Positions 1 to 9,326 of a stretch of DNA of 64,000 nucleotides are shown here, one piece after another. Position 1 is the first letter of the stretch, and every line of letters begins with the position of its first letter. Both the position numbers and the translations under genes were made by a program. The notes under the pieces are model-generated. The model did no database searches and was not told where the DNA came from. It saw nothing but the letters and a program-made list of their open reading frames with translations. Source of the stretch: Paulinella micropora (lineage: Eukaryota; Cercozoa; Imbricatea; Euglyphida; Paulinellidae); assembly GCA_019918135.1 (NCBI GenBank), contig WBZZ01001363.1, positions 106,001 through 170,000 on the forward strand, given 5' to 3'.

Positions 1-938
1 CACGTTTAAACCGGTGAGGGCGGCCTGCACGCGCTCGAGACCCTGGTGCGCGGGGCTCGCGCTGCCTTCCCCCAAGGAGTGCAGCGAGATCGTAGCGCCC
101 GCCGGCCCGCCGGGCAGGCTTTCGACGACGTGATTGGCCTCCCGCAGGAAATTCTCGGCCGCCACGAGCGCCGCCGCTTGGCCGCCAGGCGGCCGACTGG
201 GCTCGTTGCCTGTTTCCTGTTCTCCTTCAGACAGGATACTACGGCTCTGACCGTCCGCCTCGTCGTTTACCGCGACCTGGCTGCGGCTGAGGAGGCCTGA
301 CTCCTCCTGGTCAGCTGCCGCCCTCTCCTCTGCTGCGGCTGTCCCCAGCACGATTTCCAAAGCAGACAGCCTGTTACGGACGCGGCTGAGCAGCGCCCAC
401 TGCCTCTCGCTGGCCCCGTGGCCCTCTGGCGTGACCCGTGCCACTGCCTGACGCAATTGCCGTTCCAGCCGCCGCCTCTTAGCGGGCTCGGTTTGCCGCG
501 CCCAAAAGGCACCGCAGAGGTAAAAAAGGACAGCCCAGGCCTGCACGGCAGACAGAGACTGCGCGGCCTGAGTTCGGCGGCCGTCCTCAAATTGCATAAT
601 TTGGCAGACCAGGAGGTTCAGCCGCCGCGAGGACAGTGTCGAACTTGGTCTTGCATCGGTAGTGACCCTAGGCTCGGCTTCGCCTGGCGCGCCGAAGTAG
701 ACGTCCTCGGGATTAAGCTCCAGTAAAGGAAATGCATTCTTCTGGAGCAGCCGGGCTATCTTCCTCTGAATCGCAGATTGTAGCTGGACTAGCAGCTCCG
801 AGGGAGCCTCGTTGATTTGCCCGGTCAGCAGGTCGTGGACAGACAGGTGGGGGGCTTCGGGCCCCGGGCCCGTTGCCTGATCACCCGACTGCCTGGGCAG
901 GCGGCCGGCCCGGTTCCGGGAGGAGCCAGCCCCTGGGC
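1..938 (-). CDS. Hypothetical protein, 3' end outside the window
   Basis: The minus strand is open for 312 codons from a TAG at 941-939 down to base 1, with GC-rich third positions like its neighbours. There is no ATG near the upstream end, and the sequence just before the open stretch reads as an acceptor-like ...cttag followed by GCC, so a first exon may lie upstream, or the gene may begin at an internal codon. The product is Q-, R- and E-rich with one hydrophobic stretch (around bases 520-500, residues like WAVLFYLCGAFW) and a basic segment after it. I do not recognise a family. It is the first gene of virus-like block A and lies on the same strand as the F-box-like gene to its right. It could also be the 3' exon of that gene, although the exon phases I tried do not fit. 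Confidence 0.5.
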
Positions 939-966
939 CTAAGTCACGCTAGCCTAGCTAGTCCGG

Positions 967-2080
967 TCAGCCAACAACCTTAACACGCTCCGGCAACCGG
1001 GAGGGCCCCCCCCCCCCTCCCCCTCCCCCCTCGGCCCCCGACGCTTCTCCCTGCCGGCGCAAGCCCCCGCATCCACCTCGTTTCCTTCCCTCCTCGCTAG
1101 CCTCCCCCCTTACTCTCTCACTCTCTCTCTCCGTCTCCCGCCCGGCCCGCCAGCCGGGGACCCGGCACCACCGGCCTACTGCGCCAAAGGCGGGTCGTTT
1201 CGTGACAAGGGTACGAGCTAACCTGCGCTGACTATGGGAGCCGCCGGTTCCAGGCACGAAGAGGAGGCTAGAACCAGGCCACGCGTAACCCCGGAAGACC
1301 ACGTCCGTGTCGGCCCATGATTGGCCAGTGAGGGCAGCCGGCAGCGGGCCCAGCACCAGGACGCGCAGGCGGGGGAAGCGCCGGCACTGGAAGCCGATGG
1401 TGAGCTCCGACAGGCCGGCGGGGCGGTCCCGGCCGCCGTACGCTAGCCACAGCGTTTCCAAGCGGGGGAACGTGGTCTGGCTGAGGAAGCTGCACGCGGC
1501 GGCAAACCGCCGCGGGCAGTCCGCCTCGACGCGCAGCTCGACTAGTTGGCAGGTAGGCGCGGTCACCGCGTCCGGGCGGGGCTCGCGGAGGTTCCGGCCC
1601 AGCTCGAAGCCCCGCGCGCCGCTCACCACGTGCAGCGCCAGCACGTCCAGGCCCAGGCCGGCCCCTAGCACGGAGAGCGGAGCCACGAAGGCGATCTTGG
1701 CCAGCCGCAGTCCCTCGTCCACGTCGACCACCACTTCGACCGGGCCCTGCGGCGGCCGGCTGCTCCCAGGCAGCCAGCAGGTGGGACAGCCTCCAGGAGT
1801 GGCGGGGCTGTGCCCTGCCCTTGTGGGGGGCCAAGTCCCAGACCAAGGCCAGCGCGGCCAGGTCCACGGCACACAGGAGGTAGCTGGCGACGAGCCGGCG
1901 GCACACCACCGGGAGCGGCTGGTGCCCGCCGCCGTCGCTCGTACCGGGCCAAGTGAGCTCCCCGCCCCCTTGCGCCCCGCGGCCGGCCCTCGGGCGGGCA
2001 GCCCTCCGCTTGTAGTGGCCGGCCCCTCTCAGGTAGGCAGCCCTGCGCTTGTGGTGGCCGGCCCTCTGGTTCACAGCCAT
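967..2080 (-). CDS. F-box-like protein with one frameshift
   Basis: Reading starts at the ATG at 2080, in a segment with short imperfect repeats (AGH-x-KRRAA, twice). About residue 40 begins an F-box-like stretch, LPVVCRRLVASYLL followed by DLAALALV, matching the LPxxxxxxIxxYLxxxDLxxLxxV pattern of SCF ubiquitin-ligase adaptors. Near base 1,745 the frame must shift by one to continue into a leucine-rich segment (from VEVVVDVDEGLRL to VVFRGYAWPGSSLLF) without LRR periodicity I can phase. The C-terminus is uncertain: the frame stays open to 967 through low-complexity, polyG/polyC-encoded residues, so the true end is probably nearer 1,200. The known role of F-box proteins is to recruit substrates for ubiquitination, and giant viruses carry many. 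The frameshift means a pseudogene or a base-calling error in GC-rich DNA. Confidence 0.5.
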
Positions 2081-2498
2081 TCGCTGGCGGTGGCCGGCCC
2101 CCTGCCCTGCGCCAGCGAACCAAAACTGGGCCGAGCAGGCGCCGCACACATGCCAACGCCGGGGAGCTGGCGCCGGAGCGGGGAGCGGGGGGGGGGGGGC
2201 GTGGGGGGGGGGGGGGACGCGCGTGTACGTCCCGCGGGCCGTGGGGGGGGGGCGGCACGCGCGGGCCGCGCCGGTGGGAGAGGAGGGGAGAGACTGGGGG
2301 GGCGCCTCCCTTCTCCCGCCGCGCTGCGGAAAGGGCGCGGCGGGTGGGGGGGGGGGGGGGCCGGGGGGGGGGGAGGGGCATGACAGCTCGGGTACTTGGC
2401 TGCAAACCGCCCGGGCGGGACAGGCCCCCCTCCCCGTTACCAGGTCCTGGACGGAACAAGCAGCGAGGCCTTGCTCTCTCCCCGTCGCCCGGTCCCGT
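2081..2498. promoter_or_regulatory. Divergent intergenic region with long G tracts
   Basis: This lies between the divergent F-box-like (minus) and kinase-like (plus) genes. It contains G runs of 8-12 bases around 2187-2215, 2245-2252 and 2345-2375 and otherwise very high GC. Similar C or G runs occur upstream of other block A genes (around 6,420-6,450). No TATA-like box is visible. It would have to contain both promoters if both genes are real. Open frames through it are compositional artefacts. Confidence 0.4.
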
Positions 2499-4118
2499 AT
2501 GCCTTCCTCATCACCACCCGCCGGTAGCCCAGGCCAGGCAGCCCCGCTCGACCGGAAGCACCAGCTACTACCGGACAAGGCGGCCTGGCTCCAGGGGGCC
2601 CCTCCTCCCCCAGACCAGCCCCCGGGCGGACTAGCCTGGCTGTGGCAGCAGGTGTCGTTCGCTGCCCAGGCACCGCTCGCCCAGGGGCTGACCGGTCCGC
2701 AGGGGCCGCTGGCCGCTCTGCACGCTATGCTCCGAGCACGGATACTGCAGCACCAGGCCTGCCCGGGACCTACCGACGAGTGCAAGCTCTCCGGGGACCA
2801 AGACTGGGTGTGCGCGGGGTCTGTCAACGTAGTCACTCGCCTGACGACTGCTTATGTCGTGCGAGCTGGCTACGAGTACCTCAGCGAGGCCGAGCTAGCG
2901 GCCCGCCGTGACTGGGCCGGCGTGCTGGCCACGGAAGCGGTCGGCGTCAGCCATTTGCTGTACGGCTGGGCCGTGCCGTACAACGTGGCCACGTTTATGA
3001 AACAGCTGCAGGCGTTTAATGACGAGCGGCAGGCGTTTAATGACGAGCAACTTCCGCACCAGCGCACGTGCCGCGAGATCCCGCAGCTGGGGGGCTTCCT
3101 GTTCGAGCCCGGACCGCCGCCGCGGCGCCAGTGTCCGTATCCATACTGGTTGCAACATGCTGGAAATCCCGCCGGTCGCGAGTTCTATCTTATCCGGCAT
3201 ATCCTCCCCTTGGGCCAGATGGTCAGCACCCTGCTGGCCTCCCAGAGTACACAGCAAGAGCACCATAGGGTCTTGCAGTCGGTGCACGGCACTCTGCTTC
3301 GGTACGTGCAGGTGCTACAGGAGAAGGCAAGGGCAGAGCCGGACAGAGCCCACGGTTGCCTGGATCTGAGGTTCGATAATATGTTACAGGTCCAAGAGAG
3401 AGGGGGCCCTGTCGTGAGGCTGATCGACGTAGAGCCCTACGACAGGTGGACCCTTCCTTTTGCCGAAGCCACAGCGTGGGGAGAATCGCTCTGCCTGCAC
3501 AGTGATACAGCCTGGGCGCTGGCCCTGTACTTATTTACGGTGGCCAACTCGGTGGCTAACCTGCTCATTGATATGGAGCACGCAGAGGTCGCTTGCGTGC
3601 CGGAGGGCTCGGCGCAGGGTCCGTTGCAGGACCCGGACTTTTCCTGTCCTTTCGGGGAAGCAGTGAAGGTGCTGAGGGCACAGGCGAAGAAGGTCGGGGG
3701 AGGCGACCCAGCGACAGGCCTGGCCGAGGCCTTGCACCTGTTGGCTGACGTGCAGTGGACAGACACACGTACCCCCAAGGGCTTCTTGGAGCGGATGGAG
3801 CGCTACGTACACCGAACGCTAAAGCCCAAAAAAGGGGAGGAAGAAGAGGAAAAAAGAAGGAACCCCATCGCGTATGCGTTCCGCGTGCAGTACGAAGAAG
3901 GCAAGCGGGACGCCCCGGGTGATTTGAGCCATCTCATCAGCAGCCTGGCTTTCTACGCGTTGGCCTGCCACTGCTGCTGGCGCCTGAAGCCAGCGTCCAT
4001 CGAGAAGCTCAAAGCCAAGCTCGACAGCCTGCCGCAGAAGAAGAAGAGCTCCCGGGGGGGCGGCACCCAGGGCCAGGACGGGCCGCGCCCCTCCAAGAAG
4101 GTCAGGACCAGAACCTGA
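2499..4118 (+). CDS. Divergent protein-kinase-like protein
   Basis: A 539-residue intact frame, taking the ATG at 2499; the frame is open further upstream only through polyG-encoded sequence. An N-lobe-like segment (GSVNVVTRLTTAYVVRAGYEYL) is followed near residue 285 by CLDLRFDNML, which aligns with the kinase catalytic loop HRDLxxxN (Asp and Asn at the right spacing, His and Arg replaced), and about 20 residues later by VRLIDVEP, in the place of the DFG metal-binding motif. The N-terminal part holds an exact duplication of QAFNDE, a 21-bp tandem repeat around 3,010-3,050. The C-terminus is Lys-, Arg- and Gly-rich and could be a nuclear signal. Its substrate is unknown. It converges with the SNF2 gene about 100 bp away. 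It could be an active atypical kinase or a pseudokinase; the family call rests on two motifs. Confidence 0.55.
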   Translation: MPSSSPPAGSPGQAAPLDRKHQLLPDKAAWLQGAPPPPDQPPGGLAWLWQQVSFAAQAPLAQGLTGPQGPLAALHAMLRARILQHQACPGPTDECKLSGDQDWVCAGSVNVVTRLTTAYVVRAGYEYLSEAELAARRDWAGVLATEAVGVSHLLYGWAVPYNVATFMKQLQAFNDERQAFNDEQLPHQRTCREIPQLGGFLFEPGPPPRRQCPYPYWLQHAGNPAGREFYLIRHILPLGQMVSTLLASQSTQQEHHRVLQSVHGTLLRYVQVLQEKARAEPDRAHGCLDLRFDNMLQVQERGGPVVRLIDVEPYDRWTLPFAEATAWGESLCLHSDTAWALALYLFTVANSVANLLIDMEHAEVACVPEGSAQGPLQDPDFSCPFGEAVKVLRAQAKKVGGGDPATGLAEALHLLADVQWTDTRTPKGFLERMERYVHRTLKPKKGEEEEEKRRNPIAYAFRVQYEEGKRDAPGDLSHLISSLAFYALACHCCWRLKPASIEKLKAKLDSLPQKKKSSRGGGTQGQDGPRPSKKVRTRT

Positions 4119-4219
4119 GGCACGCGGAGGGTGGCCCCCCTCCGGGAGAGGGAGGGAAGTGAGGCGAAAAAGCAGCGCCCGTGCCCCGCTCCACCCCCCC
4201 GGCCTCGCGGCGGCGCCGC

Positions 4220-6254
4220 CTACGCGGTGGCCGCCGGCCCGGGCGGTTCGGGCGCCTCCAGCGCCGCGGCCGGCTCGGCGGCCCCGCGCCGGCGCCGCCG
4301 CGAGGCGCGGAACGTTTCCGTCTCGCACGCCAGCCCGTGCGCGGCCAGCTCTTGTTGGTTGAGGACGGAGGCCTGGTTGCGGATCTTGCTGAGGTTCAGC
4401 TCCAGCTGCCGGCGCTCAATAAAACAGTCCAGCACTAGCAACTTGATATCGACGTGCCGGCCTGGCCCATGCGGCACGCGCGCTTCTCGGCCTGCAGCAG
4501 GTCCCCCCCGTTCCAGGTCAGCTGGAAGAAAAAGACGTGGTTGGCGGCCGTCAGGTGCACGCCCTGCCCCGCTGCCAGAATGCTCAGGACCGCGGCCTGG
4601 CAGCGCGGGTCGTGTTGGAAACGCCGGATGAGTTCCGGCCGCTTGGGCTGCGGGGTCGTGCCCGTGAGGGTGATGAAGCGGTCGGCCGCCGCGCCGTCGT
4701 CGCCGTCCCACGTGTGCTGTAGCAGCAGCCCCTGCAGCAGCTCCACGAAGCTGTGGTTGTGGCAGAACAGCAGGCACTTGTGGGGGGGTTGGGCCCGCTC
4801 GTGCAGCAGGGGGCGCACGTGCCGCTTGAAGAAGCGCGCCTCGATCCGGGCCTTGATCCGCATGGCGGCCTGATAGTACAGGCTAAAGGACAGGATCTTG
4901 CACAAGCGGCGGAAGGGGGGTTGTGCGCTCCCGGCCGCCGGCGCTGCCCCCCCGCTCTTTTCCTCCTCCTCCACCGGGCGCCCGGGCGGCGCCGCCGGCG
5001 CGGCGCTCTCGTCCTCCAGGCGCCGCCGCTTGCGCGCCGGCACCAGCGCCGACGCGGCGGGGGGCGCCACCCCCGGGGGCGCCCGGGCCGGCAGCCCCCC
5101 GAACTCCAGCAGGCACGCCTGCCAGCCCGCGCCACCGGCCGGCGCGGCCGCCGGCACGGCGGCGCCCGGGGCTCGGGCTCCCCGCCGTCGCCCAGCAGCT
5201 CGGTGACCTGGGCCGCCGCCTCTGCTTCCTGCTGCCACAGCCGGGCCAGGCGGGCCTGGTGGGCGGGCCGGAGCTCGCACACCACGACCGTGCGCCTGAA
5301 CGTGAACTCGCCTCCTCCCGCGCGAGCGTCGTCCGCGCCGGCGAACACCTGCACCCCGCACTCGCGGGCCAGCCCGTCCCCCGTGAACAGGCACAGCTTG
5401 GACAGCCGCTGGTACAGCTCGCCCAGGTTCGTGGAGCCCCCCGCGTCCAGCACACGTATCGGCCGGCCCGTGGCGCGGTCGAAGCCCCGGCGCAGGTACT
5501 GCCCCCCGCAGTAGCGCAACACGAATTCCTCGTACGTCAGCGCGCCCCGCGGCATGCCGGGCCCGCGCTTGTTCCAGACGCTGTCGGGGCAGAGCAGCCG
5601 CAGTTGCGGCCACAGGTGCCGCGTCCGGTTGGCGGGGGTCCCGGTCAGGCAGAGACAGAAGGGCACCTGCTGGTTAAAGTGGCTCAGCACCGTGAAGGCA
5701 ATCTTGCTGCGCGGGTTCTGCAGGCGGTGGCTCTCGTCGACCACCAGCGAGCCCAGGCGCAGGCCCTGGAAGCGGCCGGCCGCGGCCAGCGCGCTGACCA
5801 TCTCGTACGACATGATGTACAGCAGCGCACCCGGCAGCGGGAACAGGTCGCGGCCCTCCTGGATGACGCACACGTGGCTGGGCGGATCCGGGGCGCCGGG
5901 CGGCGGAGCGTCTCGCAGGCGCCGGTAGGTCTCCGGGCGGTGCCGCATGCCACACCACCGGTCGGCCTCCTGGAGCCAGTGCGCACAGTTCGAGGCCGGC
6001 GACAGCACCAGGGCGGGGAAACTCTGCTCCTGGCTCAGCCGCGTCAGGATGTGCAGCGCGATGGCGGTTTTGCCCCGGCCCGGGGGCAGCGCCAGCAGCG
6101 CCCGGCCCCTCTTGCTCAGCGCATACTGCACCGCCTCTTCCTGCAGGCGCGTCAGCCTGGGCCGCCGGGCTTCTGGCCGCCGGGTTTCTGGCCCGGCGCC
6201 CGGCAACTGCAAGGGGCTGCGGCCGGTGGCCGGTTCGGTGGCGCTGGCCGCCAT
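4220..6254 (-). pseudogene. SNF2-family helicase, SMARCAL1-like, two frameshifts
   Basis: From an ATG at 6254 the protein shows SNF2 motifs in order: LTRLQEEAVQYAL, Walker A PPGRGKTAIA, motif Ia LVLSPASN, motif II DESH, motif III CLTGTPA, then the second lobe CLLFCHNHSF, ITLTGTTP, a VLSILAAGQGVHLTAANHVF stretch and QAEKRACRMGQ. The last block resembles the SMARCAL1/ZRANB3 branch, which remodels or anneals DNA using ATP. The known linker between lobes is here proline- and alanine-rich. Two single-base shifts are needed, near 5,160 (in a GC run) and near 4,460 (just after the RMGQ motif), after which the frame continues to a stop at 4220. Both could be sequence errors, but they may mark decay. 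In nucleocytoviruses SNF2 helicases serve transcription or replication. Confidence 0.8.
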
Positions 6255-6578
6255 GCCCGCGCCAACACTGGGGTTTTTTTTTGGGGGGGGTGGCCCGTCC
6301 GCCTCGCGAGCGACGGCGCCCCGGCTCAGCCCCCCGCACTCCCCTCCCCCAGCCGCCGGCCGGGGGGCGGGCCGGGGGGCAGGCCGAGGGGCGGGCCGAG
6401 GGGCGTGCGGCACGCTCCCCCCCCCCCCCCCCGCCGCGCTCCCCCCCCCCCGCGCTCTTCCCCTTACCCGGCCCTCGTGCCGGCCCGGGGGGAGGAAGCG
6501 CGTGCGCGCCAGGGGTAGGTGGTTACTGCACTACGTAAACACACCCCGCTGTCTCCTTTCCCCCTCGGTAGCGCGCGG
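6255..6578. promoter_or_regulatory. Bidirectional promoter region with C tracts
   Basis: The region separates the divergent SNF2 helicase and F-box/LRR gene. It contains a T run followed by a G run (6272-6288), a roughly five-fold GGGGCGGGCCGG-type short repeat (6358-6405) and two long C runs (6416-6432 and 6442-6450). GGTAGG at 6513 and a pyrimidine tract ending in GTAG at 6570 could be a small 5'UTR intron of the plus gene. Confidence 0.35.
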
Positions 6579-7733
6579 ATGCAATCAGCCGGCGGCGCCG
6601 GGGAGCCCCCGTCTACTGCAGTTTGGCTCCGCGCCCGGGACCGGCTGGGCTATGCCGGACTGCTTAGTTTGGCGGCGGTTGCCCCCGAGCTGGCCCAGCT
6701 CCTGCGCCGACCGGACTTTTGGGCGGGCTTCCGGTGCCCGCAGCTGGACCTCCAAACCTCGGCACAGGCACGGGCCTTCCTGGCGGTGGCCGGCGACGCC
6801 TGGAGCAGTGCCCGCGTCCACCTCAACGAGCTCCTGCTGGGGCGGGAGGGGCTCAAGGCCCTGGCCCCGCGCAGTCACAGCTTCCCGGGCGTGACAGTGG
6901 AGCGCTTCCTTTGCGCGGAAGGGGACCCCTCCTCCCCGAAAAAGTATTACAAGATTATTCTCACCGCCGAGCAGTTAGCCTGCCTGGCCGACACCTTCCC
7001 ACGCCTGCTGCGCCTAGACCTTAGCGGCTTTGCGGAGTTCCACGGAGACGGGCTAAGACCCTTGTCCAAACTGAAACGGCTGCAGCAGCTGGACCTCGTC
7101 CAAATGACTTCCTTCGGGCAGGACGGACCCCAGCCCCTGGCGGGGCTGCAACAGCTGTGGCGACTGAACCTCGCCGAGTGTCACAAGCTGTACGATGCGG
7201 GACTCGAAGCACTGACGCCGCTGAAGAGATTGCAAGACCTGGACCTCTCCGGCTGTGACTCGCTGGCTGGAACCGGGCTGGCGCGCGTGCCTAAGAAGAA
7301 GCTAGAACATCTTAGCCTCGCTCGTTGCTACTACCTGACAGACGCCGGTTTGAAGTGCCTGGCCGAATGTACAGAGCTACGGCACCTGGATCTCAGCGAT
7401 TGTCAACAGATAACTAACGACGGGCTAGCACACTTGCAAGGCCTGACCAAGCTACGGTACCTAAGCCTCGCCGGTTGTTTGAAGTTGGAGGACGCCGGGC
7501 TGCTGCACTTGACAAAGCTGACAAACCTGGAGTACCTGGATCTAGCACGATGTCTGCGCCCGACGGGCGCGGGGCTGCTGGGCCTGTCACACCTGTCTAG
7601 ACTAAGCTATCTAAACCTTACTTTTTGGCGGGCCGGTGACATTCGCCGGAGGAAGCTGGCGCATTGTCATGAGACGCGGGAAGAGGTGGAAGAACTGTTC
7701 CGTGAACTTCGTGCACCCGAGCACCCTGGCTAG
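6579..7733 (+). CDS. F-box/leucine-rich repeat protein
   Basis: A 384-residue intact frame. Residues about 20-50 (RLGYAGLLSLAAVAPELAQLLRRPDFW) fit an F-box. From about residue 140 there are at least eight cysteine-containing LRRs of the type LxxLxLxxCxxLTDxGLxxL, the same class as in FBXL/AMN1-type proteins. Proteins of this design bind SKP1 through the F-box and a substrate through the LRR arc, marking it for ubiquitination. I chose the ATG at 6579 because the in-frame upstream stretch is low complexity. The gene is divergent from the SNF2 helicase and converges with the 298-residue gene. Very similar repeats also occur in LRR proteins of amoeba-associated bacteria, so the LRR part alone would not prove origin; the F-box and GC-rich setting favour a virus or eukaryote. 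Confidence 0.8.
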   Translation: MQSAGGAGEPPSTAVWLRARDRLGYAGLLSLAAVAPELAQLLRRPDFWAGFRCPQLDLQTSAQARAFLAVAGDAWSSARVHLNELLLGREGLKALAPRSHSFPGVTVERFLCAEGDPSSPKKYYKIILTAEQLACLADTFPRLLRLDLSGFAEFHGDGLRPLSKLKRLQQLDLVQMTSFGQDGPQPLAGLQQLWRLNLAECHKLYDAGLEALTPLKRLQDLDLSGCDSLAGTGLARVPKKKLEHLSLARCYYLTDAGLKCLAECTELRHLDLSDCQQITNDGLAHLQGLTKLRYLSLAGCLKLEDAGLLHLTKLTNLEYLDLARCLRPTGAGLLGLSHLSRLSYLNLTFWRAGDIRRRKLAHCHETREEVEELFRELRAPEHPG

Positions 7734-8224
7734 CTCTAGTCCTCTTCCTCACAGAACGGGAAGGGACAGGGGAGCACCCCCACGACCCCCGCGTGGTTGA
7801 TCTGTGACCCGCGTTAGCCACTTGGATTAAACTCGAACCGCCGAAAGGCGGGCAGAGTTGGGTAGAACGCCGGCCCGGACGCGGGCGACGGCAGCCACCC
7901 GGGCCCCGGCCCGGATAGAAGAAGCGGGGACCTGTACGAGGCCGGGACCGACACCGGCGATGGCAATTCCGAAGTGGCGTTAGCTCTGCGTGACTGTGTG
8001 GTCCTAGTAGAGTAGACGCCAAGTTGTTTAATAAAAGCTGACGGCCAGCACTGCACTCTTGCGGACCAACTCGGCTCGCGCCACCTGCTGCCCCCCCCCC
8101 CCCCCCCGGTCGCCCACGCCGGCCGTGGTAGTTTGGGCAGAGACAGCCGGCTGCCGAAAACCAGTTGGTCAGGGGCCCTGCCGGTTAGTCTAGCGACCAA
8201 CGACACTGCAATGCTTCCACCCTG
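7734..8224. other. Convergent intergenic region with polyadenylation signal
   Basis: No gene seen. The tail-to-tail spacer holds TTTAATAAAAGCTG at 8026-8039, a canonical AATAAA signal about 300 bases after the LRR gene stop, and a C run at 8091-8107. Open frames here lack coding character. Confidence 0.45.
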
Positions 8225-9121
8225 CTATTTAGTCTGGCGGAGGGGGCTGGGGTCCCTGGTCGACCGCGTGAGCCTCACGGCCAGGGCGTGCTTGTCCTCG
8301 AAGTACCCCAGGACCTGCCCCAGGCAGACCCACCCGTCGTCCAGCTGGTGCCTGTCTTCCTTGAGCACGTCGATCCACCAGTCCGTCAGGCGCTGCAGCA
8401 TGCTCACCAACTCCTCGTCGTCTTTAGCCTCCCCGCCCGCGTTCTTCTCGAGCACGGCTAGCAGCCAGGCCTGTGCACACGGCAGAAAGCGCTGCTCCCT
8501 GCCGCGGCCGCGGGCTCCCGGGCACTGCGCGGCCGCGAACTTGCGCTGGAAATCGTTGCCGTCCTGCCGGTAAAACGACTCGGCGGGCAGCTCCCAGCAC
8601 GAGCCCGGCTTTCGGCCGCCGGCCCTGGCCTCCGCGCGGAGCTTCTCGTCGTCGTCGGCCCCGGTCCGGCTCTCGCAGGGGGGCACCCAGGCCTTCATCT
8701 CTGGGAACTGTGGAGTCTCATTCTGCCGGCGTTGTTCCGAGAGGTTGCGGGGGGGTGTGTACGTTTCCTTGATCAGCACGTAGCTGCCGTACGGAAACTT
8801 GCTGAGCGCCACCGTCTGGGCCACGGGATAGAAAGCCAAGCCCGCCGTCTGGACGCGGATGACTTTCTCGGCCTGCAAAGGGCTCGCGGTCTCGTCCGTG
8901 ACGCCGAGCAAGGTCTTGTGCAGGGGCGGCGTGGCCCGCGTGGTCTTGTCGTACAGGTCGTAGCTGTTCCAGGCATAGCCCAGGACCACATCGCTGTCGT
9001 CGGACCGCAACTCTTCGTCGCAGGTGTAAATCAGGTCTCCCTCCCGGATAGTGCCGTGCGAGCCCAGCACGGGCCTAACTTCCACGTACTGCGCTGCTTG
9101 CGGGGTCCACGTGATCTCCAT
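8225..9121 (-). CDS. Hypothetical protein, 298 residues
   Basis: An intact frame starting MEITWTPQAAQYVEV at an ATG that overlaps the end of the RPB10-like frame by about 47 bases; the overlap and same strand suggest compact virus-style packing. The N-terminal half is beta-rich in appearance (EGDLIYTCDEEL, LGYAWNSYDLYDK, GSYVLIKETY); the middle is charged (DDDEKLRAEARA); the C-terminal third contains DWWIDVLKEDRHQLDDGWVC. No signal peptide or membrane segment. I do not recognise the family. Codon use matches block A neighbours. Product and role are unknown. Confidence 0.6.
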   Translation of the reverse strand: MEITWTPQAAQYVEVRPVLGSHGTIREGDLIYTCDEELRSDDSDVVLGYAWNSYDLYDKTTRATPPLHKTLLGVTDETASPLQAEKVIRVQTAGLAFYPVAQTVALSKFPYGSYVLIKETYTPPRNLSEQRRQNETPQFPEMKAWVPPCESRTGADDDEKLRAEARAGGRKPGSCWELPAESFYRQDGNDFQRKFAAAQCPGARGRGREQRFLPCAQAWLLAVLEKNAGGEAKDDEELVSMLQRLTDWWIDVLKEDRHQLDDGWVCLGQVLGYFEDKHALAVRLTRSTRDPSPLRQTK

Positions 9122-9326
9122 GGCGGGAGGCTTGCTGGAGGGCGCGCCTCACGACCTCCTCTCCACCCCAGTCCTTGGCACCTAGTAGCTTGCGGCGGCA
9201 GCACGCTACCAGCAGGCCCAGCGCGTCCAGTGCCTCGGCCGAGGTATAGTGTTCGGCTTTAAGAGCTTGGTAGGCGGGTACCAGGCAGCCTAGCGGTTTG
9301 TGGCACGAGGTGCAGTTGTACGGCAC
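9075..9326 (-). CDS. RPB10-like RNA polymerase subunit, start codon lost at array junction
   Basis: The frame carries the RPB10/RpoN signature: NCTSCHKPLG near the start (CxxC zinc ligands), then EALDALGLLVACCRRKLL, whose ALDALGL...CCRR.LL is diagnostic of this small zinc-binding assembly subunit shared by RNA polymerases I, II and III and by many nucleocytoviruses. The length (up to 83 residues, or about 67 if the tail is ignored) is normal. The usual ATG should fall within about three codons before the CxxC motif, exactly where the tandem array begins (9326); what remains is GTG. The gene has therefore probably lost its start and promoter to the array junction. The setting suggests a viral copy, since the host copy should be intronic or host-like in GC, but a host origin is not excluded. 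Confidence 0.8.
   Translation of the reverse strand: MPYNCTSCHKPLGCLVPAYQALKAEHYTSAEALDALGLLVACCRRKLLGAKDWGGEEVVRRALQQASRHGDHVDPASSAVRGS

Noticed and set aside
2049-2498. An N-terminal extension of the kinase-like protein
   Set aside because: It is encoded by polyG tracts and GC-rich repeats and would overlap the divergent gene's promoter.
4753-6518. Long plus-strand open frames across the SNF2 gene
   Set aside because: They are Pro/Arg/Ala-rich antisense shadows of GC-rich coding sequence; the minus strand has the helicase motifs.
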